64,000 nt of DNA, taken from CAYQJS01 sp964417895. GTDB taxonomy: Bacteria; Chloroflexota; UBA6077; SHYK01. Below, in pieces: positions 33,891-43,250 of the stretch. Each line of letters starts with the position of its first letter. Positions within the stretch are counted from its first letter, which is position 1. Below the pieces are notes generated by a model. It was not told where the DNA came from and searched no databases. It saw nothing but the letters and a program-made list of their open reading frames with translations. The DNA lies in NCBI GenBank assembly GCA_964417895.1, contig CAYQJS010000017.1, positions 1 to 64,000 on the forward strand. The letters are read 5' to 3'. A program made the position numbers and the translations under genes.

Positions 33891-36491
33891 ATGGTCGCCA
33901 GTGCGGAGGCCGCTGCGCCGCGCCAGGAGCAATCCTCAAGCGGGACGCTGGGCGAGCTGCTATCCGAGGCTGCTCGCCGTTACGCTCGTAACCCGGCGCT
34001 GGTGATCAAGCCCGGCGTTCGTACGCGCATCGTCACGTATACAGAGCTGGAGCGGCTGTCGCTCCGCGCCGGGCGCTATCTCCCAGAGCGGGGCGTGCAG
34101 AAGGGCGACCGGGTGGTGGTGTGGGCACCGAATATGCCCGAGTGGGTCGAGCTCTTCTTCGGCTGCATGAAGATCGGGGCGGTACTCGTGCCCATCGATG
34201 TCCGCAGCGCACCGGACTTCGTCGCCGCCGTGGTGCGCCAAACCGAGCCCAAACTGGCCGTCCTCTCGCGCGCCACCGCGAAGTTGGCGGAGGGCCTGGA
34301 CGTCCCCTCATTCCACCTGGAGGAGTTGGAGGCAGAGCTTGCCAGGGCGGCCGATCCTGTTGGAGGGCCGGGCAATGAGCTGGCGGTGGGCCCCGACGAC
34401 CTGGCAGAGATCGTCTTTACCTCCGGCACCACAGGCGACCCGAAGGGCGTGATGTTGAGTCACCGCAACATCGTCTCGAACGTGCGCAGCGCCAACGAGG
34501 TGCTGCCCATCAAGCCGGGCTTTCGACTGCTCTCACTCCTCCCTCTCAGCCACATGTTTGAACAGAGCGTGGGACTGCTGGCGGCACTCTCGGGCGGGGC
34601 CCGCGTCGTCTACCCGGTAAGTCGTCAACCCAGCGTCCTGTTCAGGACTATGGCCGAGAACCGCATCACGATGCTTTGCCTCGTGCCCCAGGCGCTGCGG
34701 TTGTTCTGGAACGCCATCGAACGGGAGGCGCGCCGACAGGGCCGCGAGGCGACATTCGCCAGGCTCCTGCCCCTCGCCGAGTGGCTCCCCATGAAGCTGC
34801 GCCGCGTCCTCTTTCGATCGGTGCACGCCCGCATGGGTGGGAGCCTTGACCTGGCGATCTCCGGCGGCGCGTACCTCGATCCGGCGCTGGCCCACCGGTG
34901 GGAGCTGCTCGGGGTTTCAGTGCTGCAGGGTTACGGTGCGACGGAAGCCTCGCCCATCATCGCCTGCGATCACCCCGGCCAGCGGAAGCCCGATGCCGTC
35001 GGTCGCGCCTATCCGGGCGTCGACGTCCGGATCGACGTGGACGGCGAGATCCTCGCCCGCGGCCCGAACATCTTCCAGGGCTACTGGCGTAATCCGCAGG
35101 CGACCGCGGCCGTCCTGGACGATGGCTGCTACCGCACCGGGGACCTTGGGTCCCTCGACGGGGAAGGCTACCTGCACCTCAAGGGACGCAAGAAGGATCT
35201 CATCGTCCTCGCGAACGGCCAGAACGTCTACCCTGAGGACATCGAGAACGAGCTGGCGCGACACCCGGCCGTCGCGGAGGGGGTCGTCGTGGGGCTCGAC
35301 CGCGGCGAGGGGAGCATCGAGGTGCACGCCGCGCTGTTGATGCGCGACGCCGACCATGCCGCCGAGGCTGTCCGCGAGACCAACGACCGGCTGGCCGATC
35401 ACCAGCGCATCCAGGGGTACACGGTGTGGCCGCTGGATGATTTCCCGCGCACCCACACGCTCAAGGTCAAGAAGGGGGAGGTGCTGGACTACCTGAAGGG
35501 GCGCCGCGACGGACACACGGCGGCCGTTGAGCCGCCCCCCCCCGAGACGCCGTCCGAAAACCCCCTCGTTGGTTTGATCAGCGAGCTAGCATCTGTACCC
35601 GCCTCGCAGATCCAGCCCGAGACCACGCTAGGCGAGGACCTTGGCCTGGACTCGCTGGGCAGGGTGGAATTGCTCTCCGCAGTCGAGAGCGAGCTGGGAA
35701 CCTACGTCGACGAGAGCCTGATCTCGCCCGAGACGACGGTCGCGGAGCTGGAGCGCCTGGTGACGGCGTCTCAGGCGCGGGCCGCCGGCATCAAGTTCTG
35801 TGCCTGGCCCCTCCATCCGCTGGCAGCCGTTGGGCGCGAGCTGTTCCTGCAGCTCGTGGTGTTCCCCCTCTACCACCTGTTCTGGCGGGTGCGCGTTATC
35901 GGGCAGCAGCGGTTGCGCGGCCTGGACCAGCCTGTGATGATCGCCGCCAACCATCACTTCGGCTCGGCTACTTTCGGATTCGACCCCGCAGCGGTGTGGA
36001 TGGCGCTTCCTCGCGAGCTGCGACGGCGGACTTGCACCGCTGGCGAGGAGCACGCCGTGTTCGATCGCCCCCTCCGGGGCTGGTTCGCACGCCTCACCAA
36101 TGCATTCCCTCTGTCGCAAAGCGGCAACGTCCGTGGCAGCCTGGAGTACATCGGGCGTCTCCTGGATTTGGGCTGGTCGATTCTGATCTTCCCGGAAGGG
36201 AGGCTGACGCTCGGCGGGCCGCTGCAGCCCTTCCTGGGAGGCACCGGAATGGTGGCCGTGGAAGGGAGAACGCCTGTCGTCCCGGTGTGGATTGAAGTCG
36301 AGCAGGAGAGCGTACTCCAGAGCCCTCGATCGCCGTGGCGGGGAGCTTTCACCGTCCATATCGGGGGCCCGCTCACGTTCGCACCGGGCACACCTTATGG
36401 AGAAGCGACGGCTCGCATCGAAGCCGCCGTGGGAGCCTTGCGCGACATCGCCCGGGCGTCGATTGACGCAGACGGCAAGCGACCCCTATAG
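33891..36491 (+). CDS. acyl-AMP ligase / acyl carrier / PlsC acyltransferase fusion
   Basis: An 866-residue three-part protein. Residues ~20-530 form an AMP-dependent fatty acyl synthetase (FTSGTTGDPKGVMLSH phosphate loop, GYGATEASP, YRTGDLGS, GRKKDLIVLANGQNVYP). Residues ~560-630 form an acyl carrier domain with phosphopantetheine Ser588 in LGLDSLGRVE. Residues ~650-866 form a PlsC-type acyltransferase with FPEGRLT and PVVPVWIE. The set would activate a fatty acid, hold it on the built-in carrier and pass it to a lysophospholipid or other acceptor. The acyltransferase His-Asp motif is unusual: His688 and Asp698 are separated by nine residues rather than four. Confidence 0.85.
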   Translation: MVASAEAAAPRQEQSSSGTLGELLSEAARRYARNPALVIKPGVRTRIVTYTELERLSLRAGRYLPERGVQKGDRVVVWAPNMPEWVELFFGCMKIGAVLVPIDVRSAPDFVAAVVRQTEPKLAVLSRATAKLAEGLDVPSFHLEELEAELARAADPVGGPGNELAVGPDDLAEIVFTSGTTGDPKGVMLSHRNIVSNVRSANEVLPIKPGFRLLSLLPLSHMFEQSVGLLAALSGGARVVYPVSRQPSVLFRTMAENRITMLCLVPQALRLFWNAIEREARRQGREATFARLLPLAEWLPMKLRRVLFRSVHARMGGSLDLAISGGAYLDPALAHRWELLGVSVLQGYGATEASPIIACDHPGQRKPDAVGRAYPGVDVRIDVDGEILARGPNIFQGYWRNPQATAAVLDDGCYRTGDLGSLDGEGYLHLKGRKKDLIVLANGQNVYPEDIENELARHPAVAEGVVVGLDRGEGSIEVHAALLMRDADHAAEAVRETNDRLADHQRIQGYTVWPLDDFPRTHTLKVKKGEVLDYLKGRRDGHTAAVEPPPPETPSENPLVGLISELASVPASQIQPETTLGEDLGLDSLGRVELLSAVESELGTYVDESLISPETTVAELERLVTASQARAAGIKFCAWPLHPLAAVGRELFLQLVVFPLYHLFWRVRVIGQQRLRGLDQPVMIAANHHFGSATFGFDPAAVWMALPRELRRRTCTAGEEHAVFDRPLRGWFARLTNAFPLSQSGNVRGSLEYIGRLLDLGWSILIFPEGRLTLGGPLQPFLGGTGMVAVEGRTPVVPVWIEVEQESVLQSPRSPWRGAFTVHIGGPLTFAPGTPYGEATARIEAAVGALRDIARASIDADGKRPL

Positions 36492-36606
36492 TCGCGCGCC
36501 AAGGCCGAACCGGGAGGCCCGGGGGATCGCGCCGGACAGTCGTTGACTTCAGCTTGAACCTCCGACTCTTGGAGCCGCCCTCATTCGCACCGTCGCGCCT
36601 CTCTGG

Positions 36607-37806
36607 ATGGTGGCCTACGGCGCCGCGAAGGTCGGCACCGGCATTCACGATTGGTTCTTTAACGCGGTAGCCGGCCTGTTTCTCGCCAGCTACGGCATGC
36701 CGAATGTGGCCATTGGCTTCCTGGCCAACGAGCGCTCTTTCATAGGCAGCCTCTTTCAGCCCGCCTTCGGGGCGCTAAGCGATCGCGCTCGGACGCCGTT
36801 CGGGCGCAGGAGGCCCTTCATGCTGGTGGCCACGCCTGTGGTGGTCCTGGGGTTCCTGATCCTGGCGACCCGGCCCCCAGCCTGGCTGGTAGTCGCCGTC
36901 TTCATCCTCGGCCCGCTGTTCGTCGGCTTCGCAGAGGTCCCGTACAAGGCGCTCCTGCCCGATACGGTCGTCCCCGAGCAGCGGGGGACGGTGAGCGGCA
37001 TCAACGTCCTGATGGGCATGGCGGGGGGCCTGGTTCTGCTGGTCGTGGCTCTCGCTTTCTGGGGCGAGCGGCCGGATCTCGTCTTCCTGCTCGTAGCAGG
37101 CGCCTTCGGCCTCGGGTTTGCGATTACCATTGCCTCGGTGCCGGAACCGCCCGCGCCATCCCGGCGCGAGCCGGAGCCAGCCCTGCACCCCTGGGCGTAT
37201 GTGCAGGGCATTCTGCAGTATGGCGACGCCACGCGATATGTTGCGTGCTACTTCTTCTTCTGGTTCGGCATCGGCGGGATCACCCCATTCCTCACCCGCT
37301 TCGGCAATCTGGAGCTGGGGATCCCGGAAGACGAGACGTTCGTTCTGCTACTGGCCGTTGCCCTCGCCACGCTGTTGTTCTCGGTTCCGGCGGGCTGGCT
37401 CGGCGATCGGTACGGCAAAAGGCGAGTGACGGCCTGGGGGCTGCTCATTTTCCCAGTGTTCATCCTGATTGGCTCTCAGGTCCAGACCCGAGAGCAGGTC
37501 CTGCCCATCCTGGTGCTGGCCGGGATCGGGCAGGCGATTCCCTCGGTGCTCGCCTATCCGCTGTTCACCGAGCTGGTGCCCGCTCGCCGCATGGGAGAAC
37601 TGACGGGCCTCAGCAGCATGACGTGGGCGCTCGCGCAGCCGCTGGGCGCTACCGTACTGGGGGCCGTGGCCGACCAGACGGGGACGCTCCGCAGCGTGCT
37701 CGTGGGTGGCGCCGTGTCATTGCTCGTGTCCTGGGCGATCCTGCAGACGGTGCGTGAGCCGTCGGAGGTGCCTGAGCGGCTGGAAGAAGGGGAGCTGTCG
37801 CCATAG
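36607..37806 (+). CDS. MFS transporter (GPH/SLC45-like)
   Basis: A 399-residue, 12-helix major facilitator. The loop GALSDRARTPFGRRRPFM after helix 2 is the signature of the glycoside/sucrose-type (GPH, SLC45) carriers, and GDRYGKRRV repeats it in the second half. The open frame continues a little upstream without ATG or GTG, so ATG at 36607 is the first standard start. It follows the acyl-ligase fusion by 115 bp. Substrate unknown. Confidence 0.82.
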   Translation: MVAYGAAKVGTGIHDWFFNAVAGLFLASYGMPNVAIGFLANERSFIGSLFQPAFGALSDRARTPFGRRRPFMLVATPVVVLGFLILATRPPAWLVVAVFILGPLFVGFAEVPYKALLPDTVVPEQRGTVSGINVLMGMAGGLVLLVVALAFWGERPDLVFLLVAGAFGLGFAITIASVPEPPAPSRREPEPALHPWAYVQGILQYGDATRYVACYFFFWFGIGGITPFLTRFGNLELGIPEDETFVLLLAVALATLLFSVPAGWLGDRYGKRRVTAWGLLIFPVFILIGSQVQTREQVLPILVLAGIGQAIPSVLAYPLFTELVPARRMGELTGLSSMTWALAQPLGATVLGAVADQTGTLRSVLVGGAVSLLVSWAILQTVREPSEVPERLEEGELSP

Positions 37807-37898
37807 CGAGGACGCGCCACAGCCGGACCTCCGACCCCCGACCTGCGGACGGCCGTCTGTTCGCTCGCGAGTGGGACGCCGCACGCGCCGCGTGGGCG

Positions 37899-38477
37899 GT
37901 GGGCGACCCGTCGCTCTACCGCATCGCCCCGGAGGTCCCCGTCGATCGCCCCATCGACGAGATGCCGAGCCACTTCGCGGCGCTAACCCGCGCGATAGTG
38001 CACCAGCAAGTGTCGATAGCTGCCGGGCGCGCCATCGCGGCGCGCTTTCGCGCGGCCTGCGGCGGTGAGTGGACGGCGCAGGCGGTGCTGGGCCTGACGG
38101 ACCACGCGCTTCGCGAGGCTGGCCTCTCGACGGCGAAGGCGCGCTACGTGCTCGCCCTCGCGGACGCCGAGCTGCACGGAGGGTTGCTCGGCCTCGAGGT
38201 CATGACGGACGAGGACGTTATCCCGCGCCTCACCCAGCTCCCGGGTGTAGGGGTGTGGACGGCTAAAATGTTCCTGCTCTTTCACCTGCATCGCCCCGAC
38301 GTGTTCGCTGGCGAGGACCTCGGCCTCCGCCTGGGGGTCCGGCTGCTCGACCGGGCCGAGGCGCCGCCATCGCCAGGCCAGGCGGAAGCGCGGGCGGCCG
38401 CCTGGCAGCCGTACCGCAGCCTCGCGTCGCTCGTGCTCTGGGACCTGCTGCGGAGGGCACGGGTGCGCCCGGCCTGA
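37899..38477 (+). CDS. DNA-3-methyladenine glycosylase family protein
   Basis: A helix-hairpin-helix GPD glycosylase of the AlkA type, removing alkylated bases. Seen: FAALTRAIVHQQVSIAAG, the HhH hairpin LTQLPGVGVWTAKMFLLF, and FAGEDLGLR holding the catalytic Asp. GTG at 37899 yields 192 residues. The frame stays open upstream to the MFS gene, encoding DGRLFAREWDAARAAWAV, which may belong to the protein, but only non-standard starts are available there (for example ATA 37803 or CTG 37851). It ends 25 bp before the start of a convergent-looking gap. Confidence 0.82.
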   Translation: MGDPSLYRIAPEVPVDRPIDEMPSHFAALTRAIVHQQVSIAAGRAIAARFRAACGGEWTAQAVLGLTDHALREAGLSTAKARYVLALADAELHGGLLGLEVMTDEDVIPRLTQLPGVGVWTAKMFLLFHLHRPDVFAGEDLGLRLGVRLLDRAEAPPSPGQAEARAAAWQPYRSLASLVLWDLLRRARVRPA

Positions 38478-38680
38478 CAAGCCGCTACGCTGCTCGCGGC
38501 TCGTGGACCTTGTGTGCGTCGATTTCAGCCGTCTCGAACGCCAGGGTAACCTTTACGCCCGGTTCGAGAGCCGGGGCAATGCCAAACCCGCCCGGAAGCG
38601 GCCCTCCGAATCGTCCCGTCCGCTTTGCAGTAGCATCTTGGCAGCTGCCGTCGCGGCCATTTGGATTGGAGGAAGCTGCC

Positions 38681-39157
38681 TTGAGGCACACCGTACTTCT
38701 TTGCGCCCTCGTGTCCTTCGTTATGGCATTCGCGGGAACGATTGGAGCGTTGGCCTTCGCGTTTCCAAGAGTCTCGGAAGCGCAAGACGGCCGCATTCGA
38801 GCACGCGAGGTGACGGTCGTTGGGGACGACGGTGCGGATCGGGTTCGGCTCCAGACGGGGCCGGGCATTGCCGCCAGGGTGCAGGTGCTCGATTCCGCGG
38901 GTGCACCGCGCGCCGGGTTCGCCACAGGAGGAGCGCAGGGGACCATCCCTGAGGGCAGCGGCTTCCAGCTATTCGCCAGCGATGGGACCCAAGTGATGCG
39001 GCTCGGGGCAGGGCAACCTCAAGATGGCGGCCGAACGAATCTCATCTTTCTCGATCGGCAGAGTCAGCCTCGGTTGGTGGTGGGCGTTGATGACGAAGGA
39101 GCGCCACTGATCTGGTTCCTCGACCCTGATGGCAACGTCGCCTGGAGTGCGCCGTAG
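38681..39157 (+). CDS. exported beta-rich protein, unknown function
   Basis: A 158-residue protein: TTG start at 38681 with GGAGGAA six bases upstream, a signal anchor (LLCALVSFVMAFAGTIGALAF), then repeating beta motifs (VTVVGDDGADRVRLQTG, VQVLDSAGAPRAGFATGG, LFLDRQSQPRLVVGVDDEG). These look like a small beta-propeller or beta-helix repeat with D-x-x-G-x-P-R turns. I recognise no named family. An upstream in-frame extension to 38510 is not needed. Confidence 0.6.
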   Translation: MRHTVLLCALVSFVMAFAGTIGALAFAFPRVSEAQDGRIRAREVTVVGDDGADRVRLQTGPGIAARVQVLDSAGAPRAGFATGGAQGTIPEGSGFQLFASDGTQVMRLGAGQPQDGGRTNLIFLDRQSQPRLVVGVDDEGAPLIWFLDPDGNVAWSAP

Positions 39158-39255
39158 AGGTTTCTACGGATCACACATGTTAGCGCAGCCCATCGCCCCC
39201 CGCAGCAAATGTGCGCGCGCAAATAGCCCCGAGCCTCGACACTGACCTACGGAGC

Positions 39256-39345
39256 CGACCATGGCATGTAGGTCGATACTCCCGGGTCCGCCGGAGTTCG
39301 GCCTGGCCGCGAACACTCTCGATGGGCGCCTGGCCAGCCTGCGCC
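39256..39345 (-). pseudogene. decayed tandem copy of the acetyltransferase N-terminus
   Basis: The complement reads SRPGRTPADPGVSTYMPWSAP then stop, closely matching RYARDPAVSTYMPWSAHES of the acetyltransferase gene 500 bp to the right. The DNA segment GAGCCGACCATGGCATGTAG is identical at 39256-39275 and 39787-39806. This is the leftover of a tandem duplication. Confidence 0.6.
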
Positions 39346-39390
39346 CACCGCTCTCGACTGCACCCGCTCGCGCCTCACCGTCGTCCCCGA

Positions 39391-39917
39391 CTACCGTGTC
39401 CTCGCATACATGTACACGTCTCGCGGCTCATCGCTGACGGCGAATCGCGCGTGGCGACGGAGCAGCCCCTCTCGCTCCATGCCGACCTTCTCCATGACCC
39501 GGGCCGACGCTCTGTTCTCCACGTCACAATAGCCCCACACTCGATACACCCCGCTCTGGGCGAGCGCGAATTCCAGGATGGACGGGAGGGCTTCGGTCAT
39601 GTAGCCCTGATTCCACGCGGCACGAGCCAGGACGAACCCCACTTCCGCGTGATGGCCCACGAATTTGAGTCCAATCATTCCTATTACCGCGTCGTCGGCT
39701 GCGCAGGTGACGAGCCAGTAGCGGCGGGAGCCGTCGCCCTCGGCGGCGATGCACGCAAGTAGTCCTCGGTTTGGGCCAGCGACTCATGAGCCGACCATGG
39801 CATGTAGGTCGACACTGCCGGGTCGCGGGCATAGCGCTGGAACACCGCCTGCGCGTCCTCGATCCGTGGGGGACGGCGCCGCAAGCGCGCCGTCTCCAGG
39901 ACCGGATGCGGAATCAC
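39391..39917 (-). pseudogene. GNAT acetyltransferase (RimJ/RimL type) with frameshift
   Basis: Two adjacent frames together make one ~175-residue GNAT enzyme. The first part (39917 leftwards) begins MIPHPVLETARLRRRPPRIE and runs to TEDYLRA. The second gives CIAAEGDGSRRYWLVTCAADD, then AVIGMIGLKF, EVGFVLARAAWNQGYMTEAL (acetyl-CoA site) and YCDVENRASARVMEKVGM. The shift lies near 39745-39750. The start overlaps the rarA stop by four bases (ATGA), so it was or is coupled to rarA. A sequencing error is possible. Confidence 0.72.
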
Positions 39918-41437
39918 GCCTGTCGATCCTGGTCGCGCGCCATATCTTCCGAGACGCCCTCCCGACCGCCGCTACCTGTTGGCCGCTCAGCTCGCCGCCC
40001 CAGGTCGGCCTCACGCCCCTGGTCCGACGGCTCATAGAAACGGCGGCCGACGAGTCCCTCGGGGAGGTGCTGCTGCTCCACGACGTGCCCGGGATAATCG
40101 TGAGCGTAACGGTAGCCCTTGCCGTAGCCCATCGAGCGCATGAGGCCTGTGACCGCGTTGCGGAGGTGTAGGGGTACTGGGAGGTCACCGGAGCGATGAA
40201 CCTCCTCGGCTGCGGCCATGTAGGCCATCGTGGCCGAATTGCTCTTGGGGGCGCAGGCCAGATAGAGGGTCGCCTCGGTGAGGGGGAAGAGGGCCTCCGG
40301 CATGCCAATGAAGTGCGCCGCTTGCTGTGCTGACACGGCGACGCTCAGGGCGAGCGGATCCGCGAGGCCGACGTCCTCGGAGGCAAGGATCACCAGGCGG
40401 CGGGCGACGAACAGCGGATCCTCGCCGGCCTCGAGCATTCTCGCCAGCCAGTAAACGGCGGCGTCAGGGTCTGAGCCGCGCACCGACTTGATGAAGGCGG
40501 AGATCATGTCGAAGTGCTGGTCGCCGGCCCGGTCGTAGAGAAACGCTCGGCGCTGCATGACGTCCTCGAGGCTTGCGCGTGTCACGGCGCGCGTCCCTTC
40601 GGGGTCGGGCTCGGCAATGAGGGCCGCCATTTCCAGCGCATTGAGCGCCACCCGAGCGTCGCCGCCCGCGAGCGCTACGAGGTGGGCGAGGGCGTCATCC
40701 GGCAGTTCCACGTGAAACATGCCCAGCCCGCGCTCCTGGTCGAGCAGGGCACGCTCGACGATGGTAGCCACCTGCTCGTCGGTCAGCGGGTTCAGGCGGT
40801 ACACGCGACTCCGCGAGAGGAGTGCGTTGTTGACTTCGAAGGAGGGGTTCTCCGTCGTCGCGCCAATGAGCGTAAGGAGCCCATTCTCGACATGCGGCAG
40901 CACGGCGTCCTGCTGCGCTTTGTTAAACCGGTGGATCTCGTCGATGAACAGGATCGTGCGCTGGCCGGCGGCCTGCCGAGGGCGGGCTTCCTCCGCTGCC
41001 CTGCGCAGGTCGGCGACCCCCGCCGACACACCGCTCACCGCGACCATGTGGGCGCGCGTGTGCTGGCTGATCACCTCGGCGAGGGTCGTTTTCCCGCTGC
41101 CTGGCGGCCCCCAGAGGATGATGGAGCTGAGCCGGTCCTCCTCGATGGCACGCCGCAGGGCCTTTCCAGGACCTACGAGATGCTCCTGGCCGACGAACTC
41201 GGCCAGCGTTCGCGGCCGCATCCTCCTGGCTAAAGGCGCATCAGCGAGCACAGGTTCCGCGGCCGCGGCTCCTGAGGCCTGGGTCTTCGTTCCGGCTCCG
41301 GCGCCTCGTTTCTTCGGTCCGGGCCCTACCCGAGATTCGCCACCGGGAGCCCGGTTCTCGAAGAGCAATGCCTGCTCGCTCGCCGCGGCAGGCGCGCCGG
41401 AAGCCGCGTGCGCTTCGTCGATCCGTCGGTCTGGCAC
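39914..41437 (-). CDS. rarA: replication-associated recombination protein A (RarA/MgsA)
   Basis: A 507-residue clamp-loader-like AAA+ ATPase acting at stalled replication forks. Walker A GPPGSGKTT, Walker B ILFIDEIHRF, sensor 1 GATTENPSFEVN, then the C-terminal tetramerisation domain (FLYDRAGDQHFDMISAFIKS...). It has a ~65-residue disordered, Ala/Gly-rich N-terminal extension before PLARRMRPRTLAEFVGQEHL, longer than in most relatives. GTG start. It is divergent from rpmH. Confidence 0.93.
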   Translation of the reverse strand: MPDRRIDEAHAASGAPAAASEQALLFENRAPGGESRVGPGPKKRGAGAGTKTQASGAAAAEPVLADAPLARRMRPRTLAEFVGQEHLVGPGKALRRAIEEDRLSSIILWGPPGSGKTTLAEVISQHTRAHMVAVSGVSAGVADLRRAAEEARPRQAAGQRTILFIDEIHRFNKAQQDAVLPHVENGLLTLIGATTENPSFEVNNALLSRSRVYRLNPLTDEQVATIVERALLDQERGLGMFHVELPDDALAHLVALAGGDARVALNALEMAALIAEPDPEGTRAVTRASLEDVMQRRAFLYDRAGDQHFDMISAFIKSVRGSDPDAAVYWLARMLEAGEDPLFVARRLVILASEDVGLADPLALSVAVSAQQAAHFIGMPEALFPLTEATLYLACAPKSNSATMAYMAAAEEVHRSGDLPVPLHLRNAVTGLMRSMGYGKGYRYAHDYPGHVVEQQHLPEGLVGRRFYEPSDQGREADLGRRAERPTGSGGREGVSEDMARDQDRQA

Positions 41438-41491
41438 CCTGTCTCCACGCCTGAAACTGTGTTACGCGCCGCCTATCATATACCCGGGGTT

Positions 41492-41522
41492 TTGACAGAT
41501 CGGCGCGAGCATCGCTTATAAT
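41492..41522 (+). promoter_or_regulatory. consensus promoter of the rpmH operon
   Basis: TTGACA (41492-41497) and TATAAT (41517-41522), both perfect matches to the sigma70 consensus, with a 19-base spacer. It lies 74 bp upstream of the rpmH ATG. Confidence 0.8.
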
Positions 41523-41595
41523 CCGCGACAACCCCGGGGCGCACGCCCAGCGGACAGCATGGCCGCCCGAACGCCGGCCCTTTCGTGGAGCATGG

Positions 41596-41733
41596 ATGCC
41601 GAAACGGACTTACCAGCCGAAGCGCATCCCACGGAAGCGCGAGCACGGATTCCTCAAGCGGATGAGCTCGCCCGGCGGTCGCGAGGTGCTCAGGCGCCGC
41701 AGGCGCAGGGGGCGCAAGCGTCTCACCATCTGA
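41596..41733 (+). CDS. rpmH: 50S ribosomal protein L34
   Basis: A 45-residue, very basic protein, MPKRTYQPKRIPRKREHGF onward, ending GRKRLTI; the L34 family pattern is complete. GTGGAG precedes the ATG. It is the first gene of the conserved rpmH-rnpA-yidD-yidC-jag block near bacterial replication origins; dnaA is not next to it here. A near-consensus promoter lies directly upstream. Confidence 0.95.
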   Translation: MPKRTYQPKRIPRKREHGFLKRMSSPGGREVLRRRRRRGRKRLTI

Positions 41734-41815
41734 GGAGCGCTCCTGGGCAGCCCATCCACCGGACGACGGAGCCAGTGGGCGCCGGGGTGGCGGATCCAGC
41801 GCCCAGTACAGTGGC

Positions 41816-42199
41816 ATGCGGCGAGAGTACCGCCTTCGCAGGAGTAGAGACTTTGAACGGGTGCGGGCCGTCGGCAGGAGCTGGGCGCATCCGTTGCTCG
41901 TAACCTATGCCTACGCCCGCGGCGATCAAAGCCTCACGCGTGCCGGGGTGGTGGTGGGTAGGCGGGTCGGGAAAGCCACGATTCGGAATCGAGTAAAGCG
42001 GCGAATTCGTGAGGTGCTCCGCGCGAAATACTCGACCATTCGTCCGGGATACGACCTGATTGTGATTGCGCGCCCCCCCGCGGCCTTCGCACCGCTAGAC
42101 GATCTGTCCGCTGCCCTCGATCAGCTTCTCGACCGCGCCAGCATCCGGGCGAGATCGACCGCCGCCCCGGAGGCCCGCGGGAATGAGGCGCCGTCGTGA
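41816..42199 (+). CDS. rnpA: ribonuclease P protein component
   Basis: A 127-residue RNase P protein that helps the RNA subunit mature tRNA 5' ends. The family signature RNRVKRRIREVLR is present (about residues 58-70), preceded by GVVVGRRVGKATI. It follows rpmH after 82 bp, and its stop overlaps the GTG start of yidD. Confidence 0.93.
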   Translation: MRREYRLRRSRDFERVRAVGRSWAHPLLVTYAYARGDQSLTRAGVVVGRRVGKATIRNRVKRRIREVLRAKYSTIRPGYDLIVIARPPAAFAPLDDLSAALDQLLDRASIRARSTAAPEARGNEAPS

Positions 42200-42405
42200 G
42201 GAGCCTCGCCCTCGCCGCGGTGCGGTTCTACCGCTGGGCGATCTCACCGGCGCTCCCGCCCGCCTGCCGCTACCTGCCGAGCTGCAGCGAGTATTGCCTC
42301 GAGGCGATTGAGCGGTACGGCTGCCTCCGGGGAGCGTGGCTGACCGTTCGGCGCATCGCGCGATGCCATCCGCTGCACGCCGGCGGCTATGACCCAGTGC
42401 AATGA
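42196..42405 (+). CDS. yidD: membrane protein insertion efficiency factor YidD
   Basis: A 69-residue protein with the YidD pattern FYRWAISPALPPACRYLPSC, SEYCLEAIERYG, and CHPLHAGGYDPV. It assists YidC-dependent membrane insertion. GTG start overlapping the rnpA stop by four bases; yidC follows after 41 bp. Confidence 0.93.
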   Translation: MRSLALAAVRFYRWAISPALPPACRYLPSCSEYCLEAIERYGCLRGAWLTVRRIARCHPLHAGGYDPVQ

Positions 42406-42446
42406 GGTCTGACCTGTGCGCACGCTGAGCCCGCCGGAAGCAAAGA

Positions 42447-43247
42447 ATGGCTAACCCACTGGACGCCTTGCTCCCAGTCTGGAATCCGTTCCTGGTCTGG
42501 CCCATCGAGCATGCACTCTTGGCTCTGACTGGACTTACCTCCAGCGCCGGGATCGCCATCATCATCTTCACCGTCGCGGTGCGCACGCTCATGCTGCCGC
42601 TCAGCATCATCCAGATCCGCTCCCAGAAGGCCATGATGGCGCTCCAGCCCCAGCTCCGGGAGCTCCAGCGGCGCCACGCCGGCGATCGCGCCAGGATTGG
42701 CCAGGAGCAGATGCGGCTCTACAAGGAGGCCGGAGTCAACCCCGCCGCTGGCTGCCTTCCGTTGGTCCTTCAGATGCCCATCTGGTTCGCCCTGTACTCC
42801 GCCCTGCTCAGCCTCGGCAACGCAGACACCGGGGCAGTCGAGTTCCAAGCCCCGTTCCTGTGGATACCCAATCTCGGCCACGGCGACCCCTTTTACATCT
42901 TTCCGGTTCTGACCGGCGTGACCCAGTGGGTCGTGCAGAAGATGTCCGTGCTTCCGTCGGCCGACCCGCAGCAGCAGCAGATGAATCGCATGATGGAATT
43001 CATGCCCATCATGTTCTTTGTGTTCTCGCTCCAGGTGGCGTCGGGCCTCACCCTTTACTGGGTGATCTCCAACGTCTACAGCTTCTTCCAGCAGTACTTC
43101 ACGGTGGGTTGGGGCAGCCTCCCCTTCCTGGGTGCTCGGGCGGCCTTGGCGCCAGCCAATGGCGGCACGGATGGCCAACCGACTCGGTCTCCGCGCCCGC
43201 GCCAGCGGCGGTCAGGCGCCTCGTCCCGCCGTAAGAGAGGAAAGTAG
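42447..43247 (+). CDS. yidC: membrane protein insertase YidC/OxaI
   Basis: A 266-residue insertase of the short (Gram-positive, SpoIIIJ-like) type without the large periplasmic domain. Five predicted helices; the conserved Arg within VAVRTLMLPLSIIQIRSQK; the cytoplasmic hairpin LQPQLRELQRRHAGDRARI; and NPAAGCLPLVLQMPIWFALY. No lipobox is obvious. The C-terminal tail is very basic (RRSGASSRRKRGK), suited to ribosome contact. jag follows after 3 bp. Confidence 0.94.
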   Translation: MANPLDALLPVWNPFLVWPIEHALLALTGLTSSAGIAIIIFTVAVRTLMLPLSIIQIRSQKAMMALQPQLRELQRRHAGDRARIGQEQMRLYKEAGVNPAAGCLPLVLQMPIWFALYSALLSLGNADTGAVEFQAPFLWIPNLGHGDPFYIFPVLTGVTQWVVQKMSVLPSADPQQQQMNRMMEFMPIMFFVFSLQVASGLTLYWVISNVYSFFQQYFTVGWGSLPFLGARAALAPANGGTDGQPTRSPRPRQRRSGASSRRKRGK

Positions 43248-43250
43248 TCC

